Position numbers and translations under genes: made by a program. DNA of 64,000 nt from Corynebacterium sp. HMSC036D02 (GTDB lineage: Bacteria; Actinomycetota; Actinomycetes; Mycobacteriales; Mycobacteriaceae), in NCBI RefSeq assembly GCF_001836165.1, contig NZ_KV827662.1, forward strand, positions 85,700 through 149,699, in the 5' to 3' direction. Under the pieces are notes generated by a model. That model worked only from the letters and a program-made list of their open reading frames with translations. It ran no database searches and had not been told where the DNA came from. This document shows positions 37,213 to 46,911 of this stretch, piece after piece; the first letter of the stretch is position 1; every line of letters begins with the position of its first letter.

Positions 37213-37901
37213 GATGCCGGTGTCTCCTCGTTGCCGCCGACCAAGGCGGCCGAGCGCGGCTTGGCCTTCGGCTCCACGGCATCGGGGCGGCGTAGGTAGA
37301 GCGGGACGAGCGGCTCGGGTTCAGCGGACAAGTCAGCGCAGGCAACCAAACCCTCTGCGCGCGGGGTAGCCCACTCGCTGGGAAGGTCAGCGATGTCCTC
37401 CGGCAAACGTGGAGCAATAGATTCTGGGAAAACCAGAAGCGCACTCGCTGGGCTCGCGAGTCCGGCGGCGCTCAGATCAAGGGTTTCCGGCTTCGATACG
37501 TTGGGGCCGCTACGGCGCTCGCCGTCCACATAGGTGGCCCAGTAGACCTCTTTGCGGCGAGCGTCGATAGCCACCAGCCACTCCCCCGTGCGCCCGTGCG
37601 CGATGGCGTCCAAGGTGCACACACCATGTACCGGCAGGTGAAGGGCCACTCCCAGGGCGGAAGCGGTTGCCATGCCCACGCGCAGGCCGGTGAACGGTCC
37701 GGGCCCCGTGCCGACAACGATGGCGGAGAGGTCGGCATAGGTCAGAGAGGCGTCGGCAAGCAGCTCTTCGATGGTAGGGATGAGCTGCTCGTTGTGGGCG
37801 CGCGTACCACTGATGACGCGGTCGATGCTCTCCCCGGTGTCGGTGTCAACGATGCCCGTGACCAGATCCGTGGTGGCGGTATCGAGTGCGAGAACCTTCA
37901 T
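37209..37901 (-). CDS. tsaB: tRNA t6A biosynthesis protein TsaB
   Basis: A 230-residue ASKHA-fold scaffold that activates TsaD. The N-terminus VLALDTATTDLVTGIVD and the motif VVGTGPGPFTGLRVGMATASALG are characteristic. The C-terminal 50 residues are more variable. It starts within the stop of the upstream hypothetical gene (TAATG) and overlaps rimI. Confidence 0.95.
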   Translation of the reverse strand: MKVLALDTATTDLVTGIVDTDTGESIDRVISGTRAHNEQLIPTIEELLADASLTYADLSAIVVGTGPGPFTGLRVGMATASALGVALHLPVHGVCTLDAIAHGRTGEWLVAIDARRKEVYWATYVDGERRSGPNVSKPETLDLSAAGLASPASALLVFPESIAPRLPEDIADLPSEWATPRAEGLVACADLSAEPEPLVPLYLRRPDAVEPKAKPRSAALVGGNEETPAS

Positions 37902-38446
37902 TAGCCCACGAACTGCCAGGCAGGAGCGTCCTCATTGTCAGCACCCTGCTGCAACATCTGGTCATCACCGCGCAGGAACTGCAGCGGCTCGCCAGGCTGA
38001 ATGCCGCGCAGCGGCGGAGCGTCCTGGCCCTGGGCCTTGGCCATCTCTACCTGCTCGAGGACGCCGGAGCAGAGATCCACCTGGGAGCGGTTCAGCTTCT
38101 CCACCTGATACTCCTGATTGACGCTGACGGTGACAAAGTAGTTCTCATCCTCCGCCACCTTGCCGTCGACGAAGTCGATACCGGCGACATCCACGCCGCC
38201 TTCCCCAAGCTGCTGCTCCGTAGCACCCGGGCAGACGACGAGACCGGCAATCCAATCCTGGCCGTAGACGTCGGGGACCAAGAGCGCGGAGAAGCTCAGG
38301 TTCTTCGGATACGTGTCCAAGGCTTCACCCAACGTCGAGGAAGGCTCCTCCGGCGAACGGGTCATGGACAGCGCGATGAGCAAGCCAAGGACGATGGCAA
38401 AGCCGCCGATGACGACGGTCGTGATGAATTGGCCGATTCTATTCAT
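37901..38446 (-). CDS. Membrane-anchored hypothetical protein
   Basis: A 181-residue protein with one N-terminal membrane helix (FITTVVIGGFAIVLGLLIAL, residues 8-27) and an extracytoplasmic domain. The domain contains two Cys (VVCPGATEQQL and VDLCSGVLEQV) that may form a disulfide. I do not recognise a family beyond this topology. The ATG is preceded by AGGAG. It sits between the AspT-like transporter and tsaB and is likely co-transcribed with tsaB. Confidence 0.7.
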   Translation of the reverse strand: MNRIGQFITTVVIGGFAIVLGLLIALSMTRSPEEPSSTLGEALDTYPKNLSFSALLVPDVYGQDWIAGLVVCPGATEQQLGEGGVDVAGIDFVDGKVAEDENYFVTVSVNQEYQVEKLNRSQVDLCSGVLEQVEMAKAQGQDAPPLRGIQPGEPLQFLRGDDQMLQQGADNEDAPAWQFVG

Positions 38447-38543
38447 GGGGATGTGCTCCTAATAATAGGGAGTTCCGTACGGGGATATCCTACGCGACCG
38501 CCCTACCGCGGCCCTGACTGGCCCTTCCGGCACCGAAAAGGGA

Positions 38544-40136
38544 TCAAACGATCAGCAGTGCCAGGACCTGGCACATGAGGATCTTGCCGATCATCGCCGT
38601 AGGGTACACGGTGGCATAGCCGCGCTCTGCCAGCTGGGTTCCGGTCTGGGGGTTGAGGTAGGCCATGATCGCCGGGTTCGTGGTCATACCCGCGGCGATG
38701 CCCATCGACTCATCAAACTTCAGGCGCAGCACCAGCATCGATACCGCGACGATGCCGATGGCGGAAACCAGCGACAGCACAATGCCCACGCCCATGTACT
38801 TCAGGGAGGTCGGATCCGACAGCGCATCACGGAACTGGCCGCCTGCCGACGTACCCACGCCCGCCAAGAACAAGGTCAGGCCCAGCGTGGAGATTGTCTG
38901 CTTGGCGTGGAAAGGAAGCTGCCAGTTAATCGGGCCCGAGCGGCCCAGCGCACCCAGGATGAGGCCGACGACGATGGGGCCGCCGCCGAAGCCGAAGGAG
39001 AGCGTCGTGCCACCTGGCAGCGGAATCGGGATAGCGCCGAAGAGCAGACCAATGAAGAGGCCAAGAGCAAAGGGAAAGAGATCGACGTTGCCGAGTTTGG
39101 CTTCGGAGTCGCCGAGGAAACGGCGGACGTCGTCAAGCCTGCCCGGCGCGGTGATAACGCGCACGCGGTCCGAGTAATGCAGGACGGTTTCCTCGTTCGG
39201 CACGACATCCGAGTCACCGCGGCGCACGCGCGCGATGAGGAAGCCCTCCTTGACCGTGTCCAAGTCCTTGAGCTGGTAGCCCGCAACGCGTGGGCTGGAC
39301 ACGGTCAGGCGGCGGTAGACCAGGCCATCCTCCTCGTGGAGGTTGAGGTGGATCTCCTCACCGAGCTGGGAGATCGCGCTATCAAGCGCTGGTGCCGTGC
39401 CGTTGAGCAAGAGCTCCATACCCGCGCGCAGCGGCAGCTCCGGATAGGCCAGGTTGTGGTTGTGCGGATTGTTGACGTGGCGGGTAGCGATGACGCGCTC
39501 GCCAGTCACCTCCTGCAGCTCCCCTACCGTTGCGTCGAAGTCGCGAGTCAGGCGCACTGCCCGCCACTCCAGCGGCTCCGCAATCATGCCCTCGGCGCGG
39601 GCGTCCTCAACGTGGTTCACGCGCAGCATCTTCGCGCCGATGGCGGCCACCAGAATGGTTCCGATGATGCAGCCAGGGTAAGCCAAGGAATAGCCCACCA
39701 CCGGGGTGCTGTCGCCGCCCAGGGCTTCGACGACCGCTGCCATACCCGGCGTCGAGCTTAGCGAGCCCGCGAGCGTGCCGACGCTAATCGCCGGGTCCAG
39801 GTCAAACATGCGCATCGCCAGGGTTGTCAGCCCCGCGAGAAGGAAGAAGAAGACGATGACCACCATGGACATCTTCCATCCTCGCCGGCGGAAATCTTCG
39901 AAGAAGCTGCGGCCGAAGTTCAGGCCGATGACGTAGACGAAGATGGCCAGGCCAAATTGATACACGAAGGCCGGGACCACGATGTCTGGGTTGGCAGCGG
40001 ACAGTCCCAGGGCCACGAACATCGCGGCGGCGGCGCCGAGCGAGATGCCGAAGACATTGATCTTGCCCACGGCCAGTCCCACCGCCATGATCAGAAAGAG
40101 CGTCAGCAGGGGCTGTTCAGCAAGAAAAGCCAGCAC
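38544..40136 (-). CDS. AspT/YidE-family transporter with TrkA-C domains
   Basis: A membrane protein of 530 residues built as two AspT-YidE-YbjL repeats. The first has LGLSAANPDIVVPAFVYQFGLAIFVYVIGL (core LAIFVYVIGLNFG) and GSLSSTPGMAAVVEALG. The second has LGLTLFLAGVGTSAGGQF and GIAAGMTTNPAIMAYLN. About ten to twelve hydrophobic segments flank two cytoplasmic TrkA-C-like domains (about residues 190-360). Relatives exchange dicarboxylates such as aspartate/alanine or export succinate. Placement beside alanine racemase fits an amino-acid substrate, but this is inference. Confidence 0.82.
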   Translation of the reverse strand: MLAFLAEQPLLTLFLIMAVGLAVGKINVFGISLGAAAAMFVALGLSAANPDIVVPAFVYQFGLAIFVYVIGLNFGRSFFEDFRRRGWKMSMVVIVFFFLLAGLTTLAMRMFDLDPAISVGTLAGSLSSTPGMAAVVEALGGDSTPVVGYSLAYPGCIIGTILVAAIGAKMLRVNHVEDARAEGMIAEPLEWRAVRLTRDFDATVGELQEVTGERVIATRHVNNPHNHNLAYPELPLRAGMELLLNGTAPALDSAISQLGEEIHLNLHEEDGLVYRRLTVSSPRVAGYQLKDLDTVKEGFLIARVRRGDSDVVPNEETVLHYSDRVRVITAPGRLDDVRRFLGDSEAKLGNVDLFPFALGLFIGLLFGAIPIPLPGGTTLSFGFGGGPIVVGLILGALGRSGPINWQLPFHAKQTISTLGLTLFLAGVGTSAGGQFRDALSDPTSLKYMGVGIVLSLVSAIGIVAVSMLVLRLKFDESMGIAAGMTTNPAIMAYLNPQTGTQLAERGYATVYPTAMIGKILMCQVLALLIV

Positions 40137-40137
40137 G

Positions 40138-40602
40138 TTAATTCACCCATTTCCATGTAAATACGCGGACGTCATCATCCGAATCGCGGTTGATTCTCAC
40201 AGCAAGATACGCGTCAGAAAGCCGCTCCATGAAGCCCCCGCCCCACTCGGCGACGACGACAGCATCCTCTATTTCGGTGTCCAAGTCTAGACTGTCCAGC
40301 TCCCCCAACGGATCCTCAGAATGATCAAGGAGGCGGTAGGCATCCACGTGCACCAACGTCGGCCCGCCTACGCGGGAAGGGTGCTCGCGGGCGATGACAA
40401 AGGTCGGCGACGTCACCCGCCCCTTCACCTGCATTCCCCGGGCAATGCCCTGCGTAAAGGTGGTTTTCCCGGCACCTAAAGGGCCGTCGAGGATAACCAG
40501 GTCCCCGGCCTCCAGAGCCGCACCTAACTCCTCGCCGAGGGCCTGGGCGTGCTCCGGTGTGGCTGCCTCGCGGCGTCCTTCGTGTGGAAAATCACTGCGC
40601 AT
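40138..40602 (-). CDS. tsaE: tRNA t6A biosynthesis ATPase TsaE
   Basis: P-loop ATPase of 154 residues needed for cycling of the TsaBD complex. The Walker A is GPLGAGKTTFTQGIARGM, followed by VTSPTFVIAREHPS and LVHVDAYRLLD. ATG 40602 lies six bases after AAGGAG and overlaps the alr stop by 11 bases, so the longer open frame to 40662 is not used. One base separates it from the next gene. Confidence 0.93.
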   Translation of the reverse strand: MRSDFPHEGRREAATPEHAQALGEELGAALEAGDLVILDGPLGAGKTTFTQGIARGMQVKGRVTSPTFVIAREHPSRVGGPTLVHVDAYRLLDHSEDPLGELDSLDLDTEIEDAVVVAEWGGGFMERLSDAYLAVRINRDSDDDVRVFTWKWVN

Positions 40603-41689
40603 CGCTAGCTCCTTCGCGGTATGTACGCTCGGTGCGCCCTGTGGGGCGGCACACCACTTCATAGTTGATGGTCCCGGTTGCCTCAGCCAATTCTGTGGCG
40701 CTCATACCGCCGCGCCCGAAGATAACGGCGGTGTCCCCGGCACGCACTCCGTGGGGGTTAGAGCCGAGGTCGACGACAATCTGGTCCATACAGACCCGTC
40801 CCACCTGCGGGTAGAGCTCACCACCAATGCCTACCTGGAGCGCCCCCTGAAAGGCACGCGGCAGGCCATCGGCATAACCCACGCTGACGGTGGCGAGCTC
40901 GCGCTCACTCTCCGCGGTCCAGGTCAGTCCGTAGCAGGTGGACTCCCCCGCCGAAATCGGCTTCACTGCGACGACGGACGCCTCCCACGTCATGGCAGGC
41001 TCCAGCCCATGGTCGAGCCCAGCGACTGGTTCAAGCCCATACAGGGCCAGTCCGACGCGCACCTGCTCAAAACGAGCCGAGGGGCGCGTCAACGCCGCGG
41101 GCGAGTTCGCCAGGTGGTTCAGCGGACACTCCAGCCCCACCTCACGGGCGAGTGCTAGGGCCTGGCGGAACTCCGATTCCTGATGATCATTGTGCGGGTG
41201 CTCCGGCTCGTCCGCACAAGCAAAGTGGGACATGAGGCCTAGGACGGTGATGTGGGGGGCGTCGGCAAGCAGGCGAAAGGTCTCCTCCCACGCATGCTTG
41301 TCGACGCCCGATCGGTGCATCCCCGTCTCCACCATCACGAAGACTTCGGTGGGGGTCTCGGCGGCGATGAGTGCTCGGGCGTGCGCCAGCGAAGGGATGC
41401 CGATCTGGATCTCAGCGGCAAGGGCTGGGGCGAGGTCCTCCGTCGGCTCCCACAGCCAGGCAGCGATGGGGAGAGTATCAATCACCTTCCGCAAGGCCAC
41501 CGCCTCAGCCAAGGTGGCCACCCCGAAGGCATCCGCCCCAGCTTGCGCCATCACCGGGGCGCAGCGCTCGATGCCGTGGCCATAGGCATCCGCCTTGACC
41601 ACGCACATGAGGCGGGCCGGGGCCACCGCCTCCTTCACGCGGGCAACATTGTGGGCAATAGCGTTGAGGTCAACGGTGGTTTTCAACAT
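40592..41689 (-). CDS. alr: Alanine racemase
   Basis: PLP-dependent racemase that makes D-alanine for peptidoglycan, about 365 residues. The Schiff-base Lys is in CVVKADAYGHG; the catalytic Tyr is in STCYGLTWTA; the C-terminal domain carries GRVCMDQIVVDLG. ATG 41689 or the GTG at 41695 are both possible. A -10-like CACAAT lies seven bases before 41689, which suggests a leaderless start. It lies 31 bases downstream of glmS, so both feed cell-wall synthesis. Confidence 0.95.
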   Translation of the reverse strand: MLKTTVDLNAIAHNVARVKEAVAPARLMCVVKADAYGHGIERCAPVMAQAGADAFGVATLAEAVALRKVIDTLPIAAWLWEPTEDLAPALAAEIQIGIPSLAHARALIAAETPTEVFVMVETGMHRSGVDKHAWEETFRLLADAPHITVLGLMSHFACADEPEHPHNDHQESEFRQALALAREVGLECPLNHLANSPAALTRPSARFEQVRVGLALYGLEPVAGLDHGLEPAMTWEASVVAVKPISAGESTCYGLTWTAESERELATVSVGYADGLPRAFQGALQVGIGGELYPQVGRVCMDQIVVDLGSNPHGVRAGDTAVIFGRGGMSATELAEATGTINYEVVCRPTGRTERTYREGASDAQ

Positions 41690-41720
41690 GCCCACTATTG
41701 TGCCACTTGGTGTTACCGCG

Positions 41721-43592
41721 CTATTCGACGGTCACCGACTTCGCCAGGTTGCGCGGCTGGTCCACGTCGTAGCCCTTGGCGGTGGCTACACCGCAGGCGA
41801 AAATCTGCAGCGGAACAGTAGCCAGCAGCGGCTGCATCAGGGTCGGCGCCTGCGGGATGCGGATGATGTGGTTGGCGTAGGCCTCGACGGCCTCGTCGCC
41901 CTCCTCCGCGATGACGATGGTGATGGCACCGCGGGCACGGATCTCCTGGATGTTGGAGACGACCTTGGCATGCAGGGAATCGCGGCCACGCGGGGAAGGC
42001 ACGATGACGAAGACCGGCTGGCCTTCCTCAATCAGCGCGATGGGGCCGTGCTTGAGCTCACCGGCGGCGAAGCCCTCCGCGTGCAGGTAGGCAATCTCCT
42101 TGAGCTTGAGCGCGCCCTCCAGCGCAACCGGGAAGCCGACGTGGCGGCCCAGAAAGAGCACCGACTTGGCGTTCTCCATGGCATTGGCCAGGTCATAGAC
42201 CTGCTGCTCGTTGTCGATGATTGCCTGAACCTTATCGGGCATATCACGCAGATCCTCGAGGACGGAGTTGACCTCATCGGAGAACATGTTGCCGCGCAGA
42301 CGTGCCAGGTAGAGGCCCAGCAGGTAGGTCGCGGTGATCTGCGCCAGGAAGGCCTTGGTGGAGGCCACAGCGATCTCCGGTCCGGCGTGGGTGTACAAGG
42401 CGGCGTCGGACTCGCGCGGGATGGAGGAACCCTGGGTGTTGCAGATGGCAATCACCTTGGCGCCCTGCTGGCGGGCGTGGCGCACTGCCATAAGCGTATC
42501 CATGGTCTCGCCCGACTGGGACAGGGCCACAACCAAGGTCTTTTCGTTAACGATCGGATCGCGGTAGCGGAATTCGTGGGCCAGCTCCACCTCACAGGGG
42601 ATGCGGCACCAGTGCTCGATGGCGTAGCGTGCGACGTGTCCAGCGTAGGCGGCAGTGCCGCAGGCGATGACAATGATCTTATCGATGGACTTCAGCACCG
42701 ACTCATCGATGCGGATCTCATCGAGGATCAGGTTGCCGGTCTCGTCGAGGCGGCCCAGCAGCGTATCGCGCACGGCTGCCGGCTGGTCGTGGATTTCCTT
42801 CTCCATGAAGGAGTTGAAGCCACCCTTTTCGGCAGCGGCGGCATCCCACTTGATCTCGAAAGGCTTGCCCTGGGCGGGGTTGCCCTCATAGTCGGTGATT
42901 TCGATGTCATCCGCGGTGATGGTCACGACCTGGTCGTTGTCCATCTCCACGGCGGACTTGGTGTAGTCGATGAAGCCGGAGACGTCCGAACCCAGGAAGT
43001 TCTCTCCCTCACCCAGTCCGATGACCAGCGGCGAATCGCGGCGCGCAGCCACGATGCGGTCCGCCTGCTCGGTGTGAATAGCCAAGAGGGTGAACGCGCC
43101 CTCCAGGCGCTTACCGGTCAGTTGCATGGCCTTGGTGAGGTCACCGCCGGCCTCATTGTGGAACACATCTGCCAGAAGGGTGGCGGCTACCTCGGTGTCG
43201 GTCTCGGACACGAAGTTGTGTCCCTTGCCCTCCAGCTCGCTCTTGAGCTCAGCGAAGTTCTCAATAATGCCGTTGTGCACGACGGCGAGCTTGCCGCCAT
43301 CCACCACGTGCGGGTGGGCGTTCAGATCGGTCGGGCCACCGTGAGTAGCCCAGCGGGTGTGGCCGATGCCCAGGACGGAATCCTTCAGCGGACGCGCAGC
43401 GATTTCAGCTTCCAGCGCAGCGACCTTTCCGGCCTTCTTGCGCCAGCCAATCTCGCCATCGGCGTACATTGCGACGCCTGCTGAGTCATAGCCGCGATAC
43501 TCCAGTCGGCGCAGGCCCTCCAGCACAACGTCTAGGGCGTAGTAATCATGGTCTCCAGAAACGGGACCTACATATCCAACAATTCCACACAT
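41721..43592 (-). CDS. glmS: Glutamine-fructose-6-phosphate aminotransferase (isomerising)
   Basis: Makes glucosamine-6-phosphate for peptidoglycan and mycothiol, 623 residues. The N-terminal nucleophile Cys2 lies in MCGIVGYVG. The glutaminase domain contains GIGHTRWATHGGPTDLNAHPH (core HTRWATHG). Two SIS domains follow, with VIACGTAAYAG and VALSQSGETMDT, and the C-terminus ends AKSVTVE. It begins only 11 bases after mtlD in the same direction, so its transcription may depend on the mannitol genes unless a promoter lies within mtlD. No glmS ribozyme is visible. Confidence 0.96.
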   Translation of the reverse strand: MCGIVGYVGPVSGDHDYYALDVVLEGLRRLEYRGYDSAGVAMYADGEIGWRKKAGKVAALEAEIAARPLKDSVLGIGHTRWATHGGPTDLNAHPHVVDGGKLAVVHNGIIENFAELKSELEGKGHNFVSETDTEVAATLLADVFHNEAGGDLTKAMQLTGKRLEGAFTLLAIHTEQADRIVAARRDSPLVIGLGEGENFLGSDVSGFIDYTKSAVEMDNDQVVTITADDIEITDYEGNPAQGKPFEIKWDAAAAEKGGFNSFMEKEIHDQPAAVRDTLLGRLDETGNLILDEIRIDESVLKSIDKIIVIACGTAAYAGHVARYAIEHWCRIPCEVELAHEFRYRDPIVNEKTLVVALSQSGETMDTLMAVRHARQQGAKVIAICNTQGSSIPRESDAALYTHAGPEIAVASTKAFLAQITATYLLGLYLARLRGNMFSDEVNSVLEDLRDMPDKVQAIIDNEQQVYDLANAMENAKSVLFLGRHVGFPVALEGALKLKEIAYLHAEGFAAGELKHGPIALIEEGQPVFVIVPSPRGRDSLHAKVVSNIQEIRARGAITIVIAEEGDEAVEAYANHIIRIPQAPTLMQPLLATVPLQIFACGVATAKGYDVDQPRNLAKSVTVE

Positions 43593-43603
43593 ATTTATTG
43601 AGC

Positions 43604-44782
43604 CTACCTCACCGATTCACGTGCAAATACTTGGGACAAAGCTGCAAAGAGAGGGTGCTCCGGGGCAATTCCGGTCAGCTCAGTAACCAGCTTATTTGTA
43701 GCCTCTTGGTTACCTGCAACTTCCTTTAGACGCTTGCGCAACTCCACCGATTCGGGATCTTCGGGCACATCAAATGCCAGCGCGGCCGACACTGCTTCGA
43801 CGAGAGCTTTTACCCCGTGGCCGCGTTCTGCCAGTTCGGCGGCTGGGCCGATGAAACGTTCATTGCGCGAAATCTTACGCAGCGGGGCACGCCCAACGCG
43901 GTCGGTGGTATCGGGCAGCTCAGGGTTCTGGAAACGTGTCAGAATCTTCTCTACATAGGCCTGCTGAACCTCGGGATCAAAGTCAAACTTTTCAACGATG
44001 AGTTGCTTGGTTTCAGCCAGAACCGCGGCGACCTTGTCCTGGATTTCTTTCTGCGCCAATGCTTCCGCAATGGTAGAAATTCCTGCTTGCTTTCCGAAGT
44101 AAGCAGTCGCAGCATGTCCGGTGTTGACGGTGAACAGCTTGCGCGTAATGTAGGGCGCAAGGTCATCCACCCACGTGATTCCTGAGATCTCTGGAATCTC
44201 AAGACCTGCAGCTTTAAATGGCCCGGATTCCACTGCCCACTCATGGTAGGTTTCGACGACTACGTCGAGCGCTTCGCTGCCTGTGCGACGCTCCTGGTTC
44301 GGCACGATGCGGTCAACTGCTGTGTTGGGAAAGAATGCAATCTCATCAGCCTCGGGGTAAGCCTCTCGAATGGCCGCGCTGAGCCCGTCCGTAGCGTTGA
44401 TCGCGTTCTCACAAGCCATGACCGCGACCTTGCCTTTGCCTGCTGCTGCTCGACGCTTCAGGCCCTCAGCGATAGAAGGAGCAATGAGCTGTAGCACGGT
44501 AGGCCCAACGGCAGTCGTGATGAGATCGGCATCCACGATCTCTGAGTAAAGGCCTTCAAGGTCCTCAGCGGAGTTAACTCCCGAGAAATCAGTGACGTGG
44601 ACATCGCGAGCGCCGGTTCCCACCTCGTGCACTGTGTACGACTCAAGCTCATTGAGGGAATCGATAAGAGGGGCAGCAACATCTGCAAAGGCTAGTTCAT
44701 AACCTGCCTCGTGCAAGATGATGCCGACAAATCCTCGACCGATATTTCCTGCTCCAAAGTGCAGTGCTTTCTTGGTCGTCAT
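43604..44782 (-). CDS. mtlD: Mannitol-1-phosphate 5-dehydrogenase
   Basis: Oxidises mannitol-1-phosphate to fructose-6-phosphate with NAD, 392 residues. The dinucleotide fold is LHFGAGNIGRGFVG. Family motifs are MACENAINATD, FPNTAVDRIVP and a C-terminal helical domain (LPDTTDRVGRAPLRKIS, then NERFIGPA). It overlaps the PTS gene by TAATG and feeds fructose-6-phosphate directly to GlmS, encoded next. G+C looks lower than in most neighbouring genes (by eye). Confidence 0.95.
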   Translation of the reverse strand: MTTKKALHFGAGNIGRGFVGIILHEAGYELAFADVAAPLIDSLNELESYTVHEVGTGARDVHVTDFSGVNSAEDLEGLYSEIVDADLITTAVGPTVLQLIAPSIAEGLKRRAAAGKGKVAVMACENAINATDGLSAAIREAYPEADEIAFFPNTAVDRIVPNQERRTGSEALDVVVETYHEWAVESGPFKAAGLEIPEISGITWVDDLAPYITRKLFTVNTGHAATAYFGKQAGISTIAEALAQKEIQDKVAAVLAETKQLIVEKFDFDPEVQQAYVEKILTRFQNPELPDTTDRVGRAPLRKISRNERFIGPAAELAERGHGVKALVEAVSAALAFDVPEDPESVELRKRLKEVAGNQEATNKLVTELTGIAPEHPLFAALSQVFARESVR

Positions 44783-46743
44783 TACTTGTTCACCTTCTCA
44801 AAAATAGTGAGGATTTCTTCCTTCGTCGCGGCGTTTTCCAGCTGCTCCACGGTGTCAGCTTTGCCGAAGATCTTGGCAATTTTGGCCAGCGTCTTGAGGT
44901 GGGAACCATCAGCACCAGCAATACCAACGATGAAGGTAGCGGGCTTGCCGCCCCAGTCTACGGGCTCATCGAGTCGGATGAAGGAAACAGCGGACTTCTT
45001 GATGGAGTCCTTGGCTTCATTGGTGCCATGCGGGATGGCGAGGCCATTTCCCATAAAGGTGGACACGGACTTCTCACGCTCATGCATCGCGTCCACATAG
45101 GCTTGGTCAACTGCGCCGGCAGAGACGAGCAATGCACCAGCTTGGTTGATTGCGTCTTCCCGGTCAGCTGCGTGTCCATCGAGCACGATAGTGTCCAGGC
45201 TCAGAACTTCTTCACCGGCGGACTCAGAGGACTCGGACGCGATCGTTCGTGCCATCTCGGTTTCAGTTGCCGCTGCGGTGGCACCCGATTGCTGTTTGCG
45301 GATAAGGTCCACGACTTCGTCGTAGCGAGGCGATGCCATGAAGTTGTCCACGGCAACATGGATTGCCGAAGGAGTAGCTGGCTTGGCGCGTTCTGCCAAA
45401 TCCTGATGAACAACGACCAGCTGATAATCATCCTTGAGATTGTTGATCGCCGAGTTGGTTACGGTAACGACATCGCCGAAACCGGCTTCCTTGATCTTGT
45501 TCCGAAGCACCGAAGCGCCCATTGCGGAAGAGCCCATGCCGGCATCGCAAGCAAAGACCACATTCCGAATCTCTGGAGCATTCTCAGCAGACTTTGCAGT
45601 CAGGGCTCCTGCAACCGACGACTTCTTACCCTTCATAGCCTCCATGTCTGCCGTAGCCTTGTCGAGGTCATCCTCACCCTTGGTGAATTTCAGAATCGGC
45701 GCAGCGATAGCGAACGAGACTGCAGTCGAGGCCGCCACAGCGATGGTCACGCCCAAGTAGGAATCAGAGGCAACCGTGCCGTAAATGGCAAGAATGGACC
45801 CCGGTGCCGCCGGAGAACGAAGCCCCACATCCATGATGGTGTTAATCGCAACACCCGTCATGCCGCCGCCGATGGCTGCAAGAAGCAACTGCGGGCGCAT
45901 CAGAACGTAGGGGAAGTAAATCTCGTGAATACCACCGAAGAAGTGAATCAATGCCGCGCCCGGAGCGGTCGCGCGGGCAGAACCGGCACCAAACACCATA
46001 AAAGCGAGCAGGATACCTAGGCCAGGACCTGGGTTTGCTTCCAGCAGGTAAAGAACCGACTTGCCGGCTTGTGACGCCTGATCCGTTGCGAGCGGAGTGA
46101 GCACGCCATGATTAATGGCGTTGTTCAGGAAGAACACCTTCGCAGGTTCAATCAATGCCGAGGTCAACCACAACAGGTTGTGCGTAATGAGGAACTCAAC
46201 CGCTCGACCTGCCAAGTCCATGATCAGGTTCATCACGGGAGTCAGGAGGTACATGGAGGCAATAGCTCCGGCGAAACCAAAGATGCCCAGAGAGAAGTTA
46301 TCGACGAGCATTTCGAAACCGGGTCGAACCTTGCCGTTCCACAGTGACTCAAGCTTCTTGAAAAGCCATGCAGCCAGAGGACCACAAATCATCGCGCCAA
46401 GGAACATCGGCGACGCATGACCGTCCTCACCGATCCACTCCGGTGCTGACGTTCCCATAATGACACCCATCGTGACGATGGCGCCGACGACGCCTCCGCG
46501 CACGCCGTGTACGAGCTTGCCGCCGGTGAATGCGATGAGAATCGGCAGCAGGTAGGTCACCATTGGGCCAACCATTGTGTTGATCTTTTCATTCGGGAAG
46601 AACCCGTCCGGAATGAAGAGAGCAGTCAAAATTCCCCACGCGATGAAGGCGCCGATGTTCGGCATGATCATCGAAGAAAGGAACGTTCCGAACTTTTGGA
46701 CAGCGACTCGTGCACCGCCCTTGTTTTGTTGTGTCTCAGCCAT
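44782..46743 (-). CDS. mtlA: Mannitol PTS transporter, fused EIICBA
   Basis: Phosphoenolpyruvate-dependent mannitol permease with all three domains in one chain, 653 residues. The membrane EIIC fills about residues 15-345 (FGTFLSSMIMPNIGAFIAWG, HFFGGIHEIYFPYV). EIIB has the phosphocysteine in FACDAGMGSSAMG. EIIA has the phosphohistidine in GLAIPHGTNEAKD. ATG 46743 is chosen because AAAGGA is eight bases upstream. The first gene of mtlA-mtlD; C. glutamicum, as far as I recall, lacks a mannitol PTS, so this is an accessory trait. Confidence 0.95.
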   Translation of the reverse strand: MAETQQNKGGARVAVQKFGTFLSSMIMPNIGAFIAWGILTALFIPDGFFPNEKINTMVGPMVTYLLPILIAFTGGKLVHGVRGGVVGAIVTMGVIMGTSAPEWIGEDGHASPMFLGAMICGPLAAWLFKKLESLWNGKVRPGFEMLVDNFSLGIFGFAGAIASMYLLTPVMNLIMDLAGRAVEFLITHNLLWLTSALIEPAKVFFLNNAINHGVLTPLATDQASQAGKSVLYLLEANPGPGLGILLAFMVFGAGSARATAPGAALIHFFGGIHEIYFPYVLMRPQLLLAAIGGGMTGVAINTIMDVGLRSPAAPGSILAIYGTVASDSYLGVTIAVAASTAVSFAIAAPILKFTKGEDDLDKATADMEAMKGKKSSVAGALTAKSAENAPEIRNVVFACDAGMGSSAMGASVLRNKIKEAGFGDVVTVTNSAINNLKDDYQLVVVHQDLAERAKPATPSAIHVAVDNFMASPRYDEVVDLIRKQQSGATAAATETEMARTIASESSESAGEEVLSLDTIVLDGHAADREDAINQAGALLVSAGAVDQAYVDAMHEREKSVSTFMGNGLAIPHGTNEAKDSIKKSAVSFIRLDEPVDWGGKPATFIVGIAGADGSHLKTLAKIAKIFGKADTVEQLENAATKEEILTIFEKVNK

Positions 46744-46911
46744 GCGCATCTTCCTTTACTTGTGGCTGGGTGCGCGCGCATGAGGCCCGCGCACGATTGG
46801 AGAGTTTCAGTTTCTGATCCTATTACCTTGAGTGCTTTTCACATAGCTTGATTCACCCAAGCGACGACGCATTCCACCTGTGCGGGCATTCTTTGCTCTA
46901 TTCTGTAAAGC

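Noticed and set aside
43593..43603. glmS ribozyme/riboswitch upstream of glmS
   Set aside because: Only 11 bases separate mtlD and glmS, leaving no room for such an element.
46750..46911. TGTGA-type sequence upstream of mtlA as a GlxR (CRP-like) site
   Set aside because: The second half-site is missing, so it does not fit TGTGA-N6-TCACA.
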